Shown here: positions 11,021 through 22,542 of the stretch, one piece after another
Position numbering within the stretch: position 1 is the stretch's first letter
How the letters are laid out: every line of letters begins with the position of its first letter
Position numbers and translations under genes: made by a program
Notes under the pieces: model-generated
The model's input: the letters and a program-made list of their open reading frames with translations, nothing else
Told to the model about the DNA's origin: nothing
Database searches by the model: none
Assembly (NCBI GenBank): GCA_017163975.1
Contig: JAFFSR010000246.1
Span: 665,501 to 729,500, forward strand
Direction of reading: 5' to 3'
DNA from: Anastatus disparis
Lineage: Eukaryota > Arthropoda > Insecta > Hymenoptera > Eupelmidae
Length of the DNA: 64,000 nt

Positions 11021-11540
11021 CTTTTTTACTTATTAACTGTTTAACTTTGAAAATTTGTTATTATATGCAATGCCTATACGAATTTAGCGTAGTCTATAGG
11101 TATTATACCGAATACGACCTACCGCAACATAAAGTAAGAATATCGATGTGCGTTATCTCAAAAAGTTGTGGAAAAATGTTTATAAAAACGTAACTGAATC
11201 CACTCTTATCGCAATTCAGAACAGTTTTTGACAATTTAAAAAAATTTTGAGTTTAGGAAATTTTTCAAATAATTTGGTCTTAAAAAGAATTTTGATTAAT
11301 TTAAAAAAAAAAAATTACAAGATCGAAAATTTTTGAAATTTTTAAGAATTCTGAATTGATTAAGCATGGTGAGAAATGTGTGAAAAACAAAAAAATCGAT
11401 ACATGATGTTTTGACATGATAAATCACCTGAAAAATCAGGTGATGTTTTACCTGATTGTTTTCACCAGGGAGAATTGTTATATCGAAAATTAAAAGAAAA
11501 CTTAACTAGTGATTTTACAACGAATTATTACAATATAGTC

Positions 11541-12080
11541 CTACTGAAAAAATGATATGAGCTTTCACGATTGAAAATAAAACGAGATCTCATATGAGAA
11601 CTCACATGAGATCTCAAGTGAGATCTCATGTGCCGCGAAATTTTATTTTTCCTGATACCCTATCTTGCGCGAGATCTCAGGTGAGATCTCATGTGCAAAA
11701 TAATTAATTTTTCCTGATACCCGATCTCACATGAGATCTCACCTAAGATCTCGTGTGCAAAAAAATTAATTTTTCCCGATATCCGATCTCACATGAGATC
11801 TCACGTGAGATTTCATGTGAGATCTCATGTGCAAAAAAAAATTATTTTCTCCTACACTTACAGCTGTAATCAATGTCAACGACATCAAATCTGAAAATTG
11901 GTCTATAATTCAATTAAATCTTATATATTCTAACATTACAATTGAATAATTCTACTTAACATCTATTTTTTTGCACATGAGATCTCATGTGAGTTCTCAT
12001 ATGAGATCTCGTTTTATTTTCAATCGTGAGAGCTCATGTGAGATCTCGTGTGAGATCTCATGTCATTTTTTCCAATAGAG
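11541..12080. mobile_element. Foldback element of GAGATCTC-type repeats
   Basis: Both ends carry CTAYTGRAAAAAATGA in inverted orientation, then TGAGAGCTC-like and CGATTGAAAATAAAACGAG segments. From both sides inward runs a series of 10-12-base units related to TGAGATCTCATG. The left half also repeats a ~75-80-base higher-order unit ending in ATTTTTCCTGAT. Nearly every unit is palindromic, so the arms can pair with each other and within themselves. No reading frame is present. Confidence 0.75.
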
Positions 12081-12529
12081 ATATACACACATAGCTGATG
12101 ATATCACTAATTAGAATTAAGTTAATTATGTCTAAAGTAATAAAAAAGTTCTATCGATGACCATGACCGTCATGTTTAAAATGATGTTGGTGACGATTAC
12201 GTTGAAAAGGGTGACTCTGTCTTTTTGTTTTGACGATTATGATATTTATTGTATTACAAAAAATTTTTTGTTGAAAGTGATTTTAATGTTTTGTGAATTG
12301 TGTGCATATTTAAAAGCATATCCATACAAATCTCAGCTATAAGGACAACGTTTGGTATAATTAAAGGATCAAACGAACTTACCTGTAAGTGATGTTTGGT
12401 CATAATTATATGAAATTCTCGCTCTATTACTAATTTTAATCATAGATATGGTTTGAGCCCTTTGACTGTACAAAACGCTAATAACATCACAGTTTTATAC
12501 GTCAAGTTTTCTAGAGCAGAGACATCCAT
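12081..12529. other. AT-rich spacer
   Basis: No gene is supported; a 61-codon frame at 12157 has no recognisable features. Confidence 0.45.
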
Positions 12530-13091
12530 TTTTTCTAACCCACACAGCATGAAATATTTTGGTGAAATATTTTTAAATATTTCATCGAAAAATTTCAGTA
12601 CAAGCTTTCATAAACATTTCATAAATATTTTAAAGCAAGATTTACAACGAACTTTTTATTTCTTTCAATGAAAATTTTCATGAATATTTCATAAACATTT
12701 CATGAAATATTTATTAAATTATTGCTAAAAGATTCTACTGAAATCTTTTATAAAAGATTTTATAAAGCTTTATTATATATTTCACATCGGCCATAAGTAG
12801 ATCTAAATCTGAAATATTTATGAAATATTTTATCAAACTTTTCAGAAATGTTTCAATGAAATATTGTTCGAAACTTTCAAATAAGGCTTCCTTATTTATA
12901 AATATTTTAGCAATATTACTCAGCAAGATTTTTGATATCCCAAAGCCGACTTGCAATACATGTTGAAACATTTTACTGAAATCTTTCATAAAAGATTTTG
13001 TAACGTTTTATGTAATATTTCACATCGACCATAAAAAGATCATAATTTGAAATATTTATAAAGATTTTATTAAACCTTTCAGAAATGTTTC
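12530..13091. repeat. ~240-bp tandem array, left part
   Basis: Degenerate tandem units dominated by GAAATATTTC/TTTCATAAA words. A landmark, CACATCGGCCATAAG and variants, lies at 12783 and 13021 (238 apart) and again beyond the inserted copia element at 18982 and 19224 (242 apart). A second landmark, CCCAAAGCCGACTTG, keeps the same phase. The copia element at 13092 interrupts one unit. Confidence 0.75.
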
Positions 13092-13432
13092 TGTTGTAAT
13101 ATGTAAATGTTGCGTCTTATATTTGTAAGCGTATCACCTTCCGTCGGTAAATGCGTACTCGACCATACATACGATTCAGCAAATCAGCTGAGAAAGAGAG
13201 GCTCTGGTCGAGCTTAAGCAGTCTGTGGAACAGAGTCTAGCAAGCGCCATGTAGCGATAAAGACAAGCTCTTTACAATAGCATATGTAAAGTAAAGCTCA
13301 GCCATTTGTAACGCACTAGATTAATAATTACTGTACTTAAATATAATTTAGAATACATATCAACCAGTTTAATATTATTAAATAAAAGTGTTTTCTTTCC
13401 GATCCCGGAACACAAAACCTCTATTTCCAACA
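13092..13432 (+). repeat. copia-1 5' LTR
   Basis: Begins TGTTGTAATATG and ends CCAACA. An AATAAA lies near the 3' end (TTAAATAAAAGTG). TGGCAGCAG follows immediately and is the probable primer-binding site, resembling the complement of the initiator-Met tRNA 3' end. Confidence 0.95.
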
Positions 13433-14217
13433 TGGCAGCAGTCCGTGGTTGAAGGTATGCAAACAAAAAAACGTGGTTAAAAAGAAAAAATAAAAGAATG
13501 TGGTTAAAAAGAAAAAATAAAAAAACGTGGTTAAAAAGAAAAAATAAGTAAACGTGTTTTAAAAGAAAAAAGAAGAAAGCGTGGTTGAAGGTATGCAAAT
13601 AAAAAACATGGTTGAAGAAAAAATAAGAAAACGTGGTCAAGAAAAAAAATAAAATAAAACGTGGTTCAGTAAAAACAAGAAAACGTGGTCAAAATAAAAA
13701 TAAAATAAAAGAACGTGGTTAAAAAAAAAAAAAAAAACAAGAAAACGTGGTTTAAAAAATAGAAAAAACGTGGTTATTGAAGCAAAAACGTGGTAGACTA
13801 TTTAAGTCAAAAAGATAACTAAAAAGCAAAAGTAAAGTTAAAAATATATAGAAAAGTGAAAAGAAAAAATTATTATCAATTAAGAGAAAGAAAAAAGAAG
13901 AAAAATAAATCGAAAATACGTTCGATGCAAGCGGATTAAAAATTAAAGCCACGTGGTCGCAAAAGTCAGGTTAGAAGAAAATTATTTTATGGTTAAGTTA
14001 GAGCACGTGTCTGAAAGATAAAAGGGAAGAAAAAGAAAACAAGTGAATAAAAGGTAAAAAATAATAAATAATAATAAGAAGATAGTGAATAATAATTTTG
14101 AAAAAAATAGACTGTACGAGAAAATTAAAAAAGGTGACAAAATAAAAAAGATTAAAAACTTGAATTCACTAAGGAAATTAATAAGTGAATTCAATAAGAT
14201 AATTAAAAGAAAGTTTA
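13433..14217 (+). repeat. copia-1 leader with ACGTGGTT tandem units
   Basis: Between the primer site and gag, the octamer ACGTGGTT or a close variant recurs about fifteen times in some 500 bases (for example near 13470, 13525, 13579, 13715, 13744, 13769). It is separated by A-rich 20-30-base spacers such as AAAAAGAAAAAATAA. No protein is encoded; long minus-strand frames here reflect the A-rich spacers. Confidence 0.8.
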
Positions 14218-15245
14218 ATGAAACAGACAAAAGCTGAAAATATAGTGCTCATTAAAGAAGAAAGAAATCGTTTAAGAAAAGTTTTCTTCAAAGAACTGAA
14301 AAAAGTGTTAAGTGCAGTAAAAGAAATTGATAAAAATATAAAATTAGAAAAAGAAAGAGAAATGGCTAAGCAAGTAAAAATTGATGATGTTTATATTCCC
14401 ATTTTTGATGGATGCAATTATTCAAGCTGGGAATTCAGATTACTGAATATTTTAGAGTATAAAGAATGTAAAGAGCAAGCAACAAGAGTATCAACTGCAG
14501 CAGATAATCAAGATGTTTGGAAGAAAGCAGATTTAAAAGCTAAAAATATACCAATAAGTTCAATATCAGATGAGCAGCTAGAGTACATTAAAGAATGTAA
14601 AACAACATATGAAATGATGAGAAAGCTAGACAGCATGTACTCAACAAAATCTACAGCCCTACAGATAATATGTAGAAGTAAATTAGAAGATGTAAAACTG
14701 AAGAATTATGACAAAGTTGAAGACTTTTTTGTAGATTTTGAACAAGCCTGTAATAAGTTTAAAGCAGCTGGTGGAACTTTGAACGAGCAAGAAAAGATAA
14801 GATATATAATAAAAGCACTGCCACCCAGTTACAGCTTTATTGGTAACTTATGGATGTCATACCAGAAGAGCAAAGGACAGTAGAATATGTAAAGTCCAAA
14901 ATTCAGGAGAAAGATATGACAAAACCTGAAAGTGAAAGTAAAACAAATATCAGCACTTTCAGCATAAAAATAAAAGGACAATGTTTTAATTGTGGGAAAG
15001 AAGGCCACAACAAGAAATATTGTTAGAGAGCACCACAATATAACCAAGGCAGAGGAACGTATACCAATCAAGGTAGAGGAGCCTATTATAACAGAGGTCG
15101 TGGTCAACGAGGATTTCAACGAGCATCTCCACGATCAAATTCAAGGGGGTATTCACAACAAGGCCATGGACAGAACAGAACAAGTCAGCCAAGAGAAGAA
15201 TCTTCTAGTCAACGTAACGACAACCGCAATGCAGAATCATGGGTA
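14218..15245 (+). pseudogene. gag: copia-1 gag
   Basis: An ATG at 14218 opens 221 codons. A lysine-rich start is followed by a typical copia/UBN2 capsid domain (IPIFDGCNYSSWEFRLLN, then LDSMYSTKSTALQ and IIKALPPSYSFI). A frame change or stop at 14881 separates it from the nucleocapsid part, where a canonical zinc knuckle CFNCGKEGHNKKYC is encoded at 14982-15023, followed by an Arg/Gly-rich RGR tail. Gag would form the particle and bind element RNA. A single break makes this copy defective unless frameshifted. Confidence 0.85.
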
Positions 15246-15638
15246 ATGATGGTAAACCATAATGAGGTAGAAGAAACAGAAATTAATGAGAGTGAAAATG
15301 AAATAAACTGGCTTTTAGATAGTGGTTGTACTGATCATATAGTTATTAATGATAGTTATTTTGAAAAATTTATTGTATTAAGAGAACCAGTTAATGTAAA
15401 ATTGCCAGATGGAAAAATATTAAAAGCTACTAAAATAGGTAACATTATAACGTATTTTAAAACTTATTATTATAAGAAGAAAGTTGATCTTAAAAATGTC
15501 TATTATGTAAAAGAATTAAGTAGAAATTTGTTAAGTTTTTCTAAAATAACTGTAAATAACACAATTGTATCGAGAAATCAAACAGCTAAAATTTATAATA
15601 AAAATAGAGAATTAGTAGCTGTAGCAAAAAAAAAATAA
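15246..15638 (+). pseudogene. copia-1 protease
   Basis: The 130-codon frame carries the retropepsin active site WLLDSGCTDHI (Asp-Ser-Gly intact). LPDGKILKA and VYYVKELSRNLLSFSKI follow, as in copia proteases ahead of the integrase domain. It ends in a stop at an A-run, where the sequence slips frame before integrase. Confidence 0.88.
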
Positions 15639-16585
15639 ATAATTTGTATTTAATGAAAAGTTTTATTGATGAATATAAAGATAAAAATATTTATGCAAAT
15701 ACGGTAAAATTAACAGATAAAGAAAAATAGCACAGAGCATTAGGCCATGTGAATTTTCAATATTTAAATAAATTAGTAAATGAAAAGTTATTGAATGGTT
15801 TACCAGATAAATTAGAAAATAATAATATGACATGTGCAAACTGTATTCAAAGTAAAATGGCTAATGTACCGTTTGAAAATAAGAAAACTAGATCTACTGA
15901 AACTTTAGGATTAATTCATACAGATTTAAATGGTCCACACAGCACAGCTGGTTATGGTGGAGAAAAATATTTTTTAACGTTTATAGACGATTATAGTAAA
16001 TGTAGTAGAGTTTATTGTATTAAAAGTAAATCTGAAACAGCAGGATGTTTTATAGAATAGGTAAATTTAGTTGAAAATCAATTTAATAAAAGAGTAAAAA
16101 AGTTGCAATGTGATAATGGTAAAGAGTATTTAAATCAAGAAATTTATAAATTTATCAAATATAAAGGAATTGAATTATTACCTTGTCCACCCTACGTCCA
16201 TGAATTAAATGGAGTAGCGGAAAGATTTAATAGATCAGCTATGGATATAGGCAGACGTTTAGTAAGAGAAGCCAAGATACCTATAAGGTATTGGCCAGAA
16301 GTAATGAAAACAGTTTCTTGTTTAAAAAACCGTACAATAGCCAACACACATGAAAATAAAACTCCATACGAAATACTTTTAAAATCAAAACCTAATGTAA
16401 AACATTTGAAAATATATGAAAGTAAAGTTTTTATAAGGGTACCAGAAGTATTAAGAAAAAGTAAATGGGACGATAAAGCTAAATTAGGTATACTAGTAGG
16501 ATACACACATAATGGTTATAGAGTTTTAATTGATAATAAAGTTATAAATGCCAGACATGTTAAAGTAGTTGAAGAAGATACATAA
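15639..16585 (+). pseudogene. copia-1 integrase
   Basis: The HHCC finger (HRALGHVN...CANCIQSK) starts at 15731 just after an in-frame stop. The catalytic core shows all three acidic residues in LIHTDLNGP, QCDNGKEYL and NGVAERFNR. One in-frame TAG near 16058 lies between the first and second Asp. The C-terminal part contains KSKWDDKAKLGILVGY, the conserved copia motif after the core. The enzyme would join element DNA to the chromosome; the stop disables this copy. Confidence 0.9.
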
Positions 16586-18375
16586 TTAATTTGTACTGAA
16601 CAAAATGATGAAAATTAGATTGAATTAAATTTAGAAAATAATAATAGTCAAAGTGAAATTGATTCTGAAAATGAAAATGATAATGAAATAAATGATAATG
16701 AAAATTATGATAGTAAAAATTCAAATTCTAATAGTAAAATAAATAATGATTCTGGTAATGTAAATAAAAGATTTAAAAAACGAAAAGATAATTTAGAATT
16801 TGAAAGAACCTCAACGGGAAAGAAAAGTCCTATAGAAAGATATGGTAAGCCAATAACACATTATATATATGTAAATTATGTAAACGCTAATGTACCAAAT
16901 ACATTCGAGGAGGCGATAAACTTCACAGAAAGTAAAGAATGGCAAAAAGCTATGGATTCTGAAATTAATAGTTTAAATAAAATAAAACATGGACTATTGT
17001 AGATAAACCAAAAGATAAGAAAGTAATTAATGTTAAATGGATATTTAAAAGAAAAGGAGATAATTCTTATAAAGCTAGATTAGTAGTAAAAGGCTTTCAG
17101 CAAAAAGAATATTTAGAAAATGTATACTCTCCAGTAGGAAAAATGCAAACTTTAAAAATGTTCTTAAGCTATTGTTGTGTAAATAATTTAGATATAGAAC
17201 AAATGGACGTTAAGACAGCATTTCTCAATGGTATAGTGAAATCAGAAGTTTAAATTTATGAACCAAAAGGTTATGAAACTGGAGAAAATAAAGTATGTAA
17301 ACTCCAAAAGGCACTCTATGGTCTTAGAGAAAGTCCACGAGCATGGTATGAAACATGTAATAACTATGTTGAAAAATTAAATTTTGTTAGAAGCAATCAT
17401 GACTATTGTTTATATGTAAATAACACAAGCAATGATCCTATATATATGCTGGTATTTGTAGATAAAATTTTAATTTGCTGTAAAGATAAAAATAAGATCA
17501 AGGATATAAAAACAAAATTAATGCAAAGATTTGCAATGAAACATTTAGGTGAAATAACAGGATATATTGGAATTGATATTAATCATGATAAAGAAAAAGG
17601 TGTAATGACTTTAAGTCAACAAAAATATATTGAATCATTAGCTGTGAAATATCATTTAGAAAATGCAAAGCTCTATGAAACTTCGATAGAGACAAGTTTA
17701 AAACTTGAACAAGCAACTGAAACAGATGAAAGAATTAGTTATAGAAATTTAATAGGCGAACTTTTATACAATAGTACAGGGACAAGACCTGATATATCAT
17801 ATAGTGTTAATTATTTAAGTAGATACCAAAGTTGTTACAACGAAACACATTTTAAGTATGCTTTGAGAGTGTTAAAATATTTATATAAAACTAAAGATTT
17901 AAAATTAACTTATTATAATAACATAAACAAAGAAAAATTAGATTGTATGGTCGATTCAGATTACGCAGGTGATCATATTGATAGGAAATCCACAACAGGA
18001 TTCGTAATTAGAGTATTTGGTAATGTAGTTTATTGGAAAACACATAAACAGAAAACTGTAACAAAAAATTCAACTTTCGCTGAATACATTGCTATGTCAG
18101 AAGCGGTAACAGAAATATTATTTATAAAAGATTTGTTGAATGATGCATTTAAATTTAATATAGATAGACCAATTAAAATTTATGAAGATAATTCTGGTGC
18201 GATAGCTATAAGTAAATTTGGTAATCTTACAAAAAATTCGAAGTACATTGAAGTGCAATATCATTATATTAATGAAAATTATGAAAACGGTCTAATAGAT
18301 ATTTTAAAAATTGAAATTGATAAAAATATAGCTGATATACTAACTAAAGGTCTAAGCAAAAAAAAAATTTGTTAA
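16586..18375 (+). pseudogene. pol: copia-1 reverse transcriptase and RNase H
   Basis: An Asn/Asp-rich linker leads to RT (KARLVVKGFQQKEYLENVYS, then MDVKTAFLNG with the motif A Asp present). An in-frame stop follows near 17251. The open part 17446-18375 (309 codons) starts at motif C, which reads FVDK instead of the expected YVDD, so the second catalytic Asp is lost. RNase H follows with CMVDSDYAGD, KSTTGFV, IYEDNSGAIAI and the family's terminal DILTKGLSKKK. RT would copy element RNA; this copy should be inactive. Confidence 0.92.
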
Positions 18376-18467
18376 AAATAGAAAAGAATTAAGATTAATT
18401 CAAAAACACGTAAAAGCGAAATTGAATACCAAATAAAAGAAATAAAAGCCGCAAATTTAAGGAGGCG

Positions 18468-18806
18468 TGTTGTAATATGTAAATGTTGCGTCTTATATTT
18501 GTAAGCGTATCACCTTCCGTCGGTAAATGCGTACTCGACCATACATACGATTCAGCAAATCAGCTGAGAAAGAGAGGCTCTAGTCGAGCTCAAGCAGTCT
18601 GTGGAACAGTCTAGCAAGCGCCATGTAGCGATAAAGACAAGCTCTTTACAGTAGCATATGTAAAGTAAAGTTCAGCCATTTGTAACGTACTAGATTAATA
18701 ATTACTGTACTTGAATATAATTTAGAATACATATCAACCAGTTTAATATTATTAAATAAAAGTGTTTTCTTTCCGATCCCGGAACACAAAACCTTTATTC
18801 CCAACA
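18468..18806 (+). repeat. copia-1 3' LTR
   Basis: Matches the 5' LTR except for eight substitutions and a 2-base gap. It is preceded by the purine-rich AAGGAGGCG, the probable polypurine tract. Confidence 0.95.
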
Positions 18807-20450
18807 GTTTCGATGAAATATTTTTGGAAACTTTCAAATAAGGCTTTCTGAAATATTTCGTAAATATTTCAACTATATCACTCTGCAAGATTTTCGATCT
18901 CCCAAAGCCGACTTGAAATATTGTTTAAATATATCACTAAAATCTTTCATGTAAAATTTTGTAAAGTTTTATGGAATATTTCATATCGGTCATAAGTGGA
19001 TCAAAATCTGAAATATTTATGAAACATTTCTTTAAACTTTTCAGAAATTTTTCAATGAAATATTGTCAGGAACTTTCAAATAAGGCTTCCTGAAAAATTT
19101 CGTAGATATTTCAAGAATATTGCTTTGCGAAATTATTGATTTCTCAAAGCCGACTGGAAATATTGTTGAAACATTTCACTGGATTCTTTTATGGATGATT
19201 TTGGACAGCTTTATGTAATATTTCATATTGACCATAAGTGGATCAGCATCTGAAATATTTATAAAACTTTTTATTGAACTTTTTAGAAATATTTCAATGA
19301 AATACTGTCGAGAAATTTGAAATAAGGCTTATTGAAATATTTCATAAATTTTTCAACAATATTTTATTATATTTATCTCCTAAAGCCCACTCAAAATTTT
19401 ATTAAAACTTTTTACTAAAATCTTTTATGAAAGATTCTGTAAAGCTGTAAAGTGGAATATTTATTCCACATAGCAAGAAAATTTCATGGAAATATTTCAA
19501 AACATTTCAGTGAAATGTTTTGAAAAATAGTTTCATAAATATTTCTAAAATATTTCAAAGCAAGATATTTAGTGCAATTTTTTATTCTTCCGATAAAACC
19601 TTTAAGAAACATTTCATGAAATATTTATCGAAATTTGTTAAATCATTTTATAAAAATCTTTCTTGAAATGTTTCTAAAAATTTACTAAGGATTTCACATC
19701 ATTTACTTTTAAATCGAATACTGAAATATTTATAAAATATTTTATTAAGCTTTCAAGGAACTTTTTACTGAAATATTACATCAAAGTTTCAAATGAAAAA
19801 TCCCGAAATATTCCATACATTTTTAGCAATATTAACGTGCCAGATTCTTAATTAAAAAAAACTACGAAAAAATATTGTTAAAACATTTCATCGAAATATT
19901 TTACGAAATGTTTTTGAAAACTTTACTTTTCTAATATTTCTAATCTACTAATATTACTTTGCAAGATTCTCAACTTCGAAAAAAATACAAAAAATTTCGT
20001 TAAAACATTGCACTAACATCTTTTACGAAATATTTTTGAAAGCTTTACCAAAGATTTCACATCAGCGATTTCCGAATAAAATAGCGGAATATTTGTAAAA
20101 CATTTTATCAAACTTTTAAGAAATATTTCTGTGAAATAATAGATCAATTATAAGTAGAATTATAATATAATCTTGATTTTCTGAAATAAAGTTGAAATTT
20201 CACTTAAATCTTTCATGAAATATTTTTATCGATGTTCGAATGATAATGTAATATTTAATTAACATTTTGTAAAGGTTTCCTTGAAATGTTTGTGCAAATA
20301 TCACTGAAATATTTCAATAATCTTTCATGATAGATTTGTTTGATGGCGATAATGTTGCAATGAAATATTGTAGAAATCTTTAATTGCAACTTTTAGAAAT
20401 ATTTTCTTGAAATATTTCAACAATATTCATTTGCAAGATTTTTTATTTCT
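18807..20450. repeat. ~240-bp tandem array, right part
   Basis: Continuation of the array broken by copia-1. The landmark CATATYGRYCATAAGTGGATC is at 18982 and 19224. Beyond 19450 units become more diverged but keep GAAATATTTC, TTTCATGAAA and CTCAAAGCCGACT-like phrases. No reading frame is supported. Confidence 0.7.
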
Positions 20451-20600
20451 AGTTCGGCCGGTAGGAGGACGCACGTTGAATACGCGTTCTATTCCCAAGC
20501 GGTTGGAGAAGACCTTAGTTAGTATATAAGGCAAAAGCCAGCTGCTTCGTGCAAAGACACGCAGCGCTTATCTTGTAACAATGTAAATGCGACTAATAAA
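20451..20600 (+). promoter_or_regulatory. LTR-like promoter fragment
   Basis: A GC-richer 150-base insert in the AT-rich array with a TATA-like AGTATATAAGGC at 20522, a GC-rich stretch about 30 bases further on and AATAAATAAA at about 20596. This is the compact order of an LTR U3-R. No partner copy is in the window. Confidence 0.35.
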
Positions 20601-21425
20601 TAAATGGAAAACATGTGTGCGGATATGTATCAATGTATATCTATAATGAGTTATAATATAATATAGTATCATGCAATAAAAATATATTTCATAATTACAA
20701 TTTATGTAAATGCGACTTTATAAGTAATGTGGATATGCAATTAATGTAGAAATGTAATACGTTACAATATTCAATAATGTTTTCTGAAATGAACTTTAAA
20801 TCTTTCATAAACATTTCATAAAAGATTTATGTTGTTTCCCAAACGACGCAACGCAATATTATATCAATATTTCTTTAATAATCATTAAAAATATTCACCG
20901 AAAATCTTGATGAAATCTTTCATAAATCTTTTAGAGAAATATTTATTTGGCATTGCACAGGCGGACATAGCGAACTTTTAACAACGTTTCAATGAACAAT
21001 TTGCGAAATATTTCAAATTTTGCTTGAAATTATTTCATAAATTTTTCATAAATATTTCATGAAAGATTTATATGTTTGTTTAATTGTTGCTTTGAAATAT
21101 ATAATAAATAATTAAAAAATATTTCTTTATATTATTTTCAAGTATATAGTTGAAATTTTTCATAAACATTTCATAAAAGATTTGTGTTGTTTGCTAAATA
21201 TTGCAATGAATTATTATATCAATATTTCTTGAATATTTCTAAGAAATATTTACGAAAATCTTGTTAAAATCTTTCATAAATCTTTCAGAGAAATATTGAT
21301 TGGTCATTGCATACGCGGACATAGCGAACTTTCAATAACATTTAAATGAAACATTTTTGAAATATTTCAAATCTTGCTTGCAAATATTTCATAAATATTT
21401 CATAAATATTTCATGCTATGTGGGA
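20601..21425. repeat. Diverged AT repeats related to the array
   Basis: TTTCATAAA, GAAATATTT and GTTGTTTSCTAAAC phrases recur; a ~400-base segment (about 20760-20960) is echoed at 21130-21330. It looks like older units of the same array. No gene. Confidence 0.55.
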
Positions 21426-21429
21426 AATA

Positions 21430-22206
21430 ATTTGATACAACGGAGACATCTCACGAGTAAAAGTATTTAGGTTCAGAAGGTCTTAATCTACATACACCAA
21501 TTAAAAACCTGCCAACGCTTAAATGCTTGCCTACTTTTTCATGAGATAACAATAAGAAAAGCGTGCTTCTACATGAATTGAAGGTACCATAAGATACTTT
21601 TATATTAGAACAATCGGTTAAAAAACTTAACAGAGTACTTCGTCTTATATCTAAAAATTAATATCTTTTTTTTTTACAGTAATTTCTTTCCACTGATTGA
21701 ACATACTACTATATTGTTTGCACATAAATTTACTAATTGACGATAACATTATATCGAGAGCCTCTTTAAGGATCATTCTTTACAAATGCCTGTTAAATAC
21801 TATGTTCGCTATCAACTTTAAGCGTCTGGCTCTTGGATGAATTAGTGATCTACACGGTGATAACAACAAGTTTGGATTAGGACCAAGTATCAAATCTTTA
21901 CTTGTAGATAACTTTTTAAACAAGGCGAACCATGACTGGTTTTTTTCAAAAAGGAACCACTAAGATGCCATAGGCTCTTTCTTGTTTAATTTTTGCTAAA
22001 GTTTTCAGAATTAAGGCAAAGGGTGGGAAGACCTAAAAATAATATTGTGACCATGGAATTGTAAATGCATCAACGTATAAAGCGTTTACTTCAGTTTTCC
22101 AAGAAATATAATCTTTATATTTTTTATTACATATACTAGCGAATAATTCAATATTAGAATAACTTAATTGACTTACAATTTTTTCATAGTAAAACTCATT
22201 TAACTC
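21430..22206 (-). pseudogene. DIRS post-RNase H region and recombinase start
   Basis: Read on the minus strand just below RNase H: NIELFASMCNKKYKDYISWK, then NALYVDAFTIPWSQYYF and VFPPFALILKTLAKIKQER near 22180-21980. These match the LFAS..N.K...Y.SW and AFPPF.LI.K.L.KI signatures that follow RNase H in DIRS pol. Further on, SSISKFMCKQYSSMFNQWKE near 21740 resembles the start of the DIRS tyrosine recombinase. Many stops; the catalytic Arg-His-Tyr end is not recognisable. Confidence 0.6.
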
Positions 22207-22540
22207 TCATTCAATATCTATGTTTTTTATTAGCGAAATTCCGTCGGTTGTCACATTTTTCTTGGAAGGTATATACGATGCTATTACAATTTCATTTATA
22301 TGCTCCGCCCATTGGCATATTTCTCGGGTCAAATTACAGAATTTATCTAAACGAATACCACCCACTTGATATATGTATGATAAAGCTATGATATTGTCAA
22401 TTATAATTAAAATCTGTGAGTTTCTCACATCTAATGCTAATTGACGGAGTGCAATTTTTACTGTCAATAATTCTAAAAAGTTTATGTAAAACTTGCATTC
22501 CTCTTTAGACCAGAATCGAAATATTTTCTTTTTACCATTA
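22207..22540 (-). pseudogene. DIRS RNase H, distal part
   Basis: The open stretch reads YNGKKKIFRFWSKEECKF, FLELLTVKIALRQL, a central IIIDNIIALSYIYQVGG and ends ASYIPSKKNVTTDGIS. This is the DIRS/Ngaro-type RNase H: the Glu of FLELL, the Asp of IIIDN and the final Asp of TTDGIS stand at the expected catalytic positions. The frame opens upstream into foldback sequence at 22543, which contributes no genuine residues. The proximal part lies beyond that insertion at 24233. Confidence 0.75.
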
Positions 22541-22542
22541 TA

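Larger units (their letters stand above)
13092..18806 (+). mobile_element. Complete Ty1/copia element (copia-1)
   Basis: A 5715-bp plus-strand element with two LTRs (13092-13432 and 18468-18806), flanked by the 5-base duplication GTTTC (13087-13091 and 18807-18811). I count 8 substitutions and one 2-base indel between LTRs, about 2.4 percent, so it is relatively young. The order gag, protease, integrase, RT, RNase H is that of copia. In-frame stops and frame changes, plus a changed RT active site, make this copy non-autonomous. It sits inside the ~240-bp tandem array. Confidence 0.95.

Noticed and set aside
13272..14230. Long minus-strand hydrophobic frames (Phe/Leu repeats)
   Set aside because: They are the complement of the A-rich leader and gag start of copia-1; the repeated FLFNHVFL pattern is the ACGTGGTT repeat read backwards.
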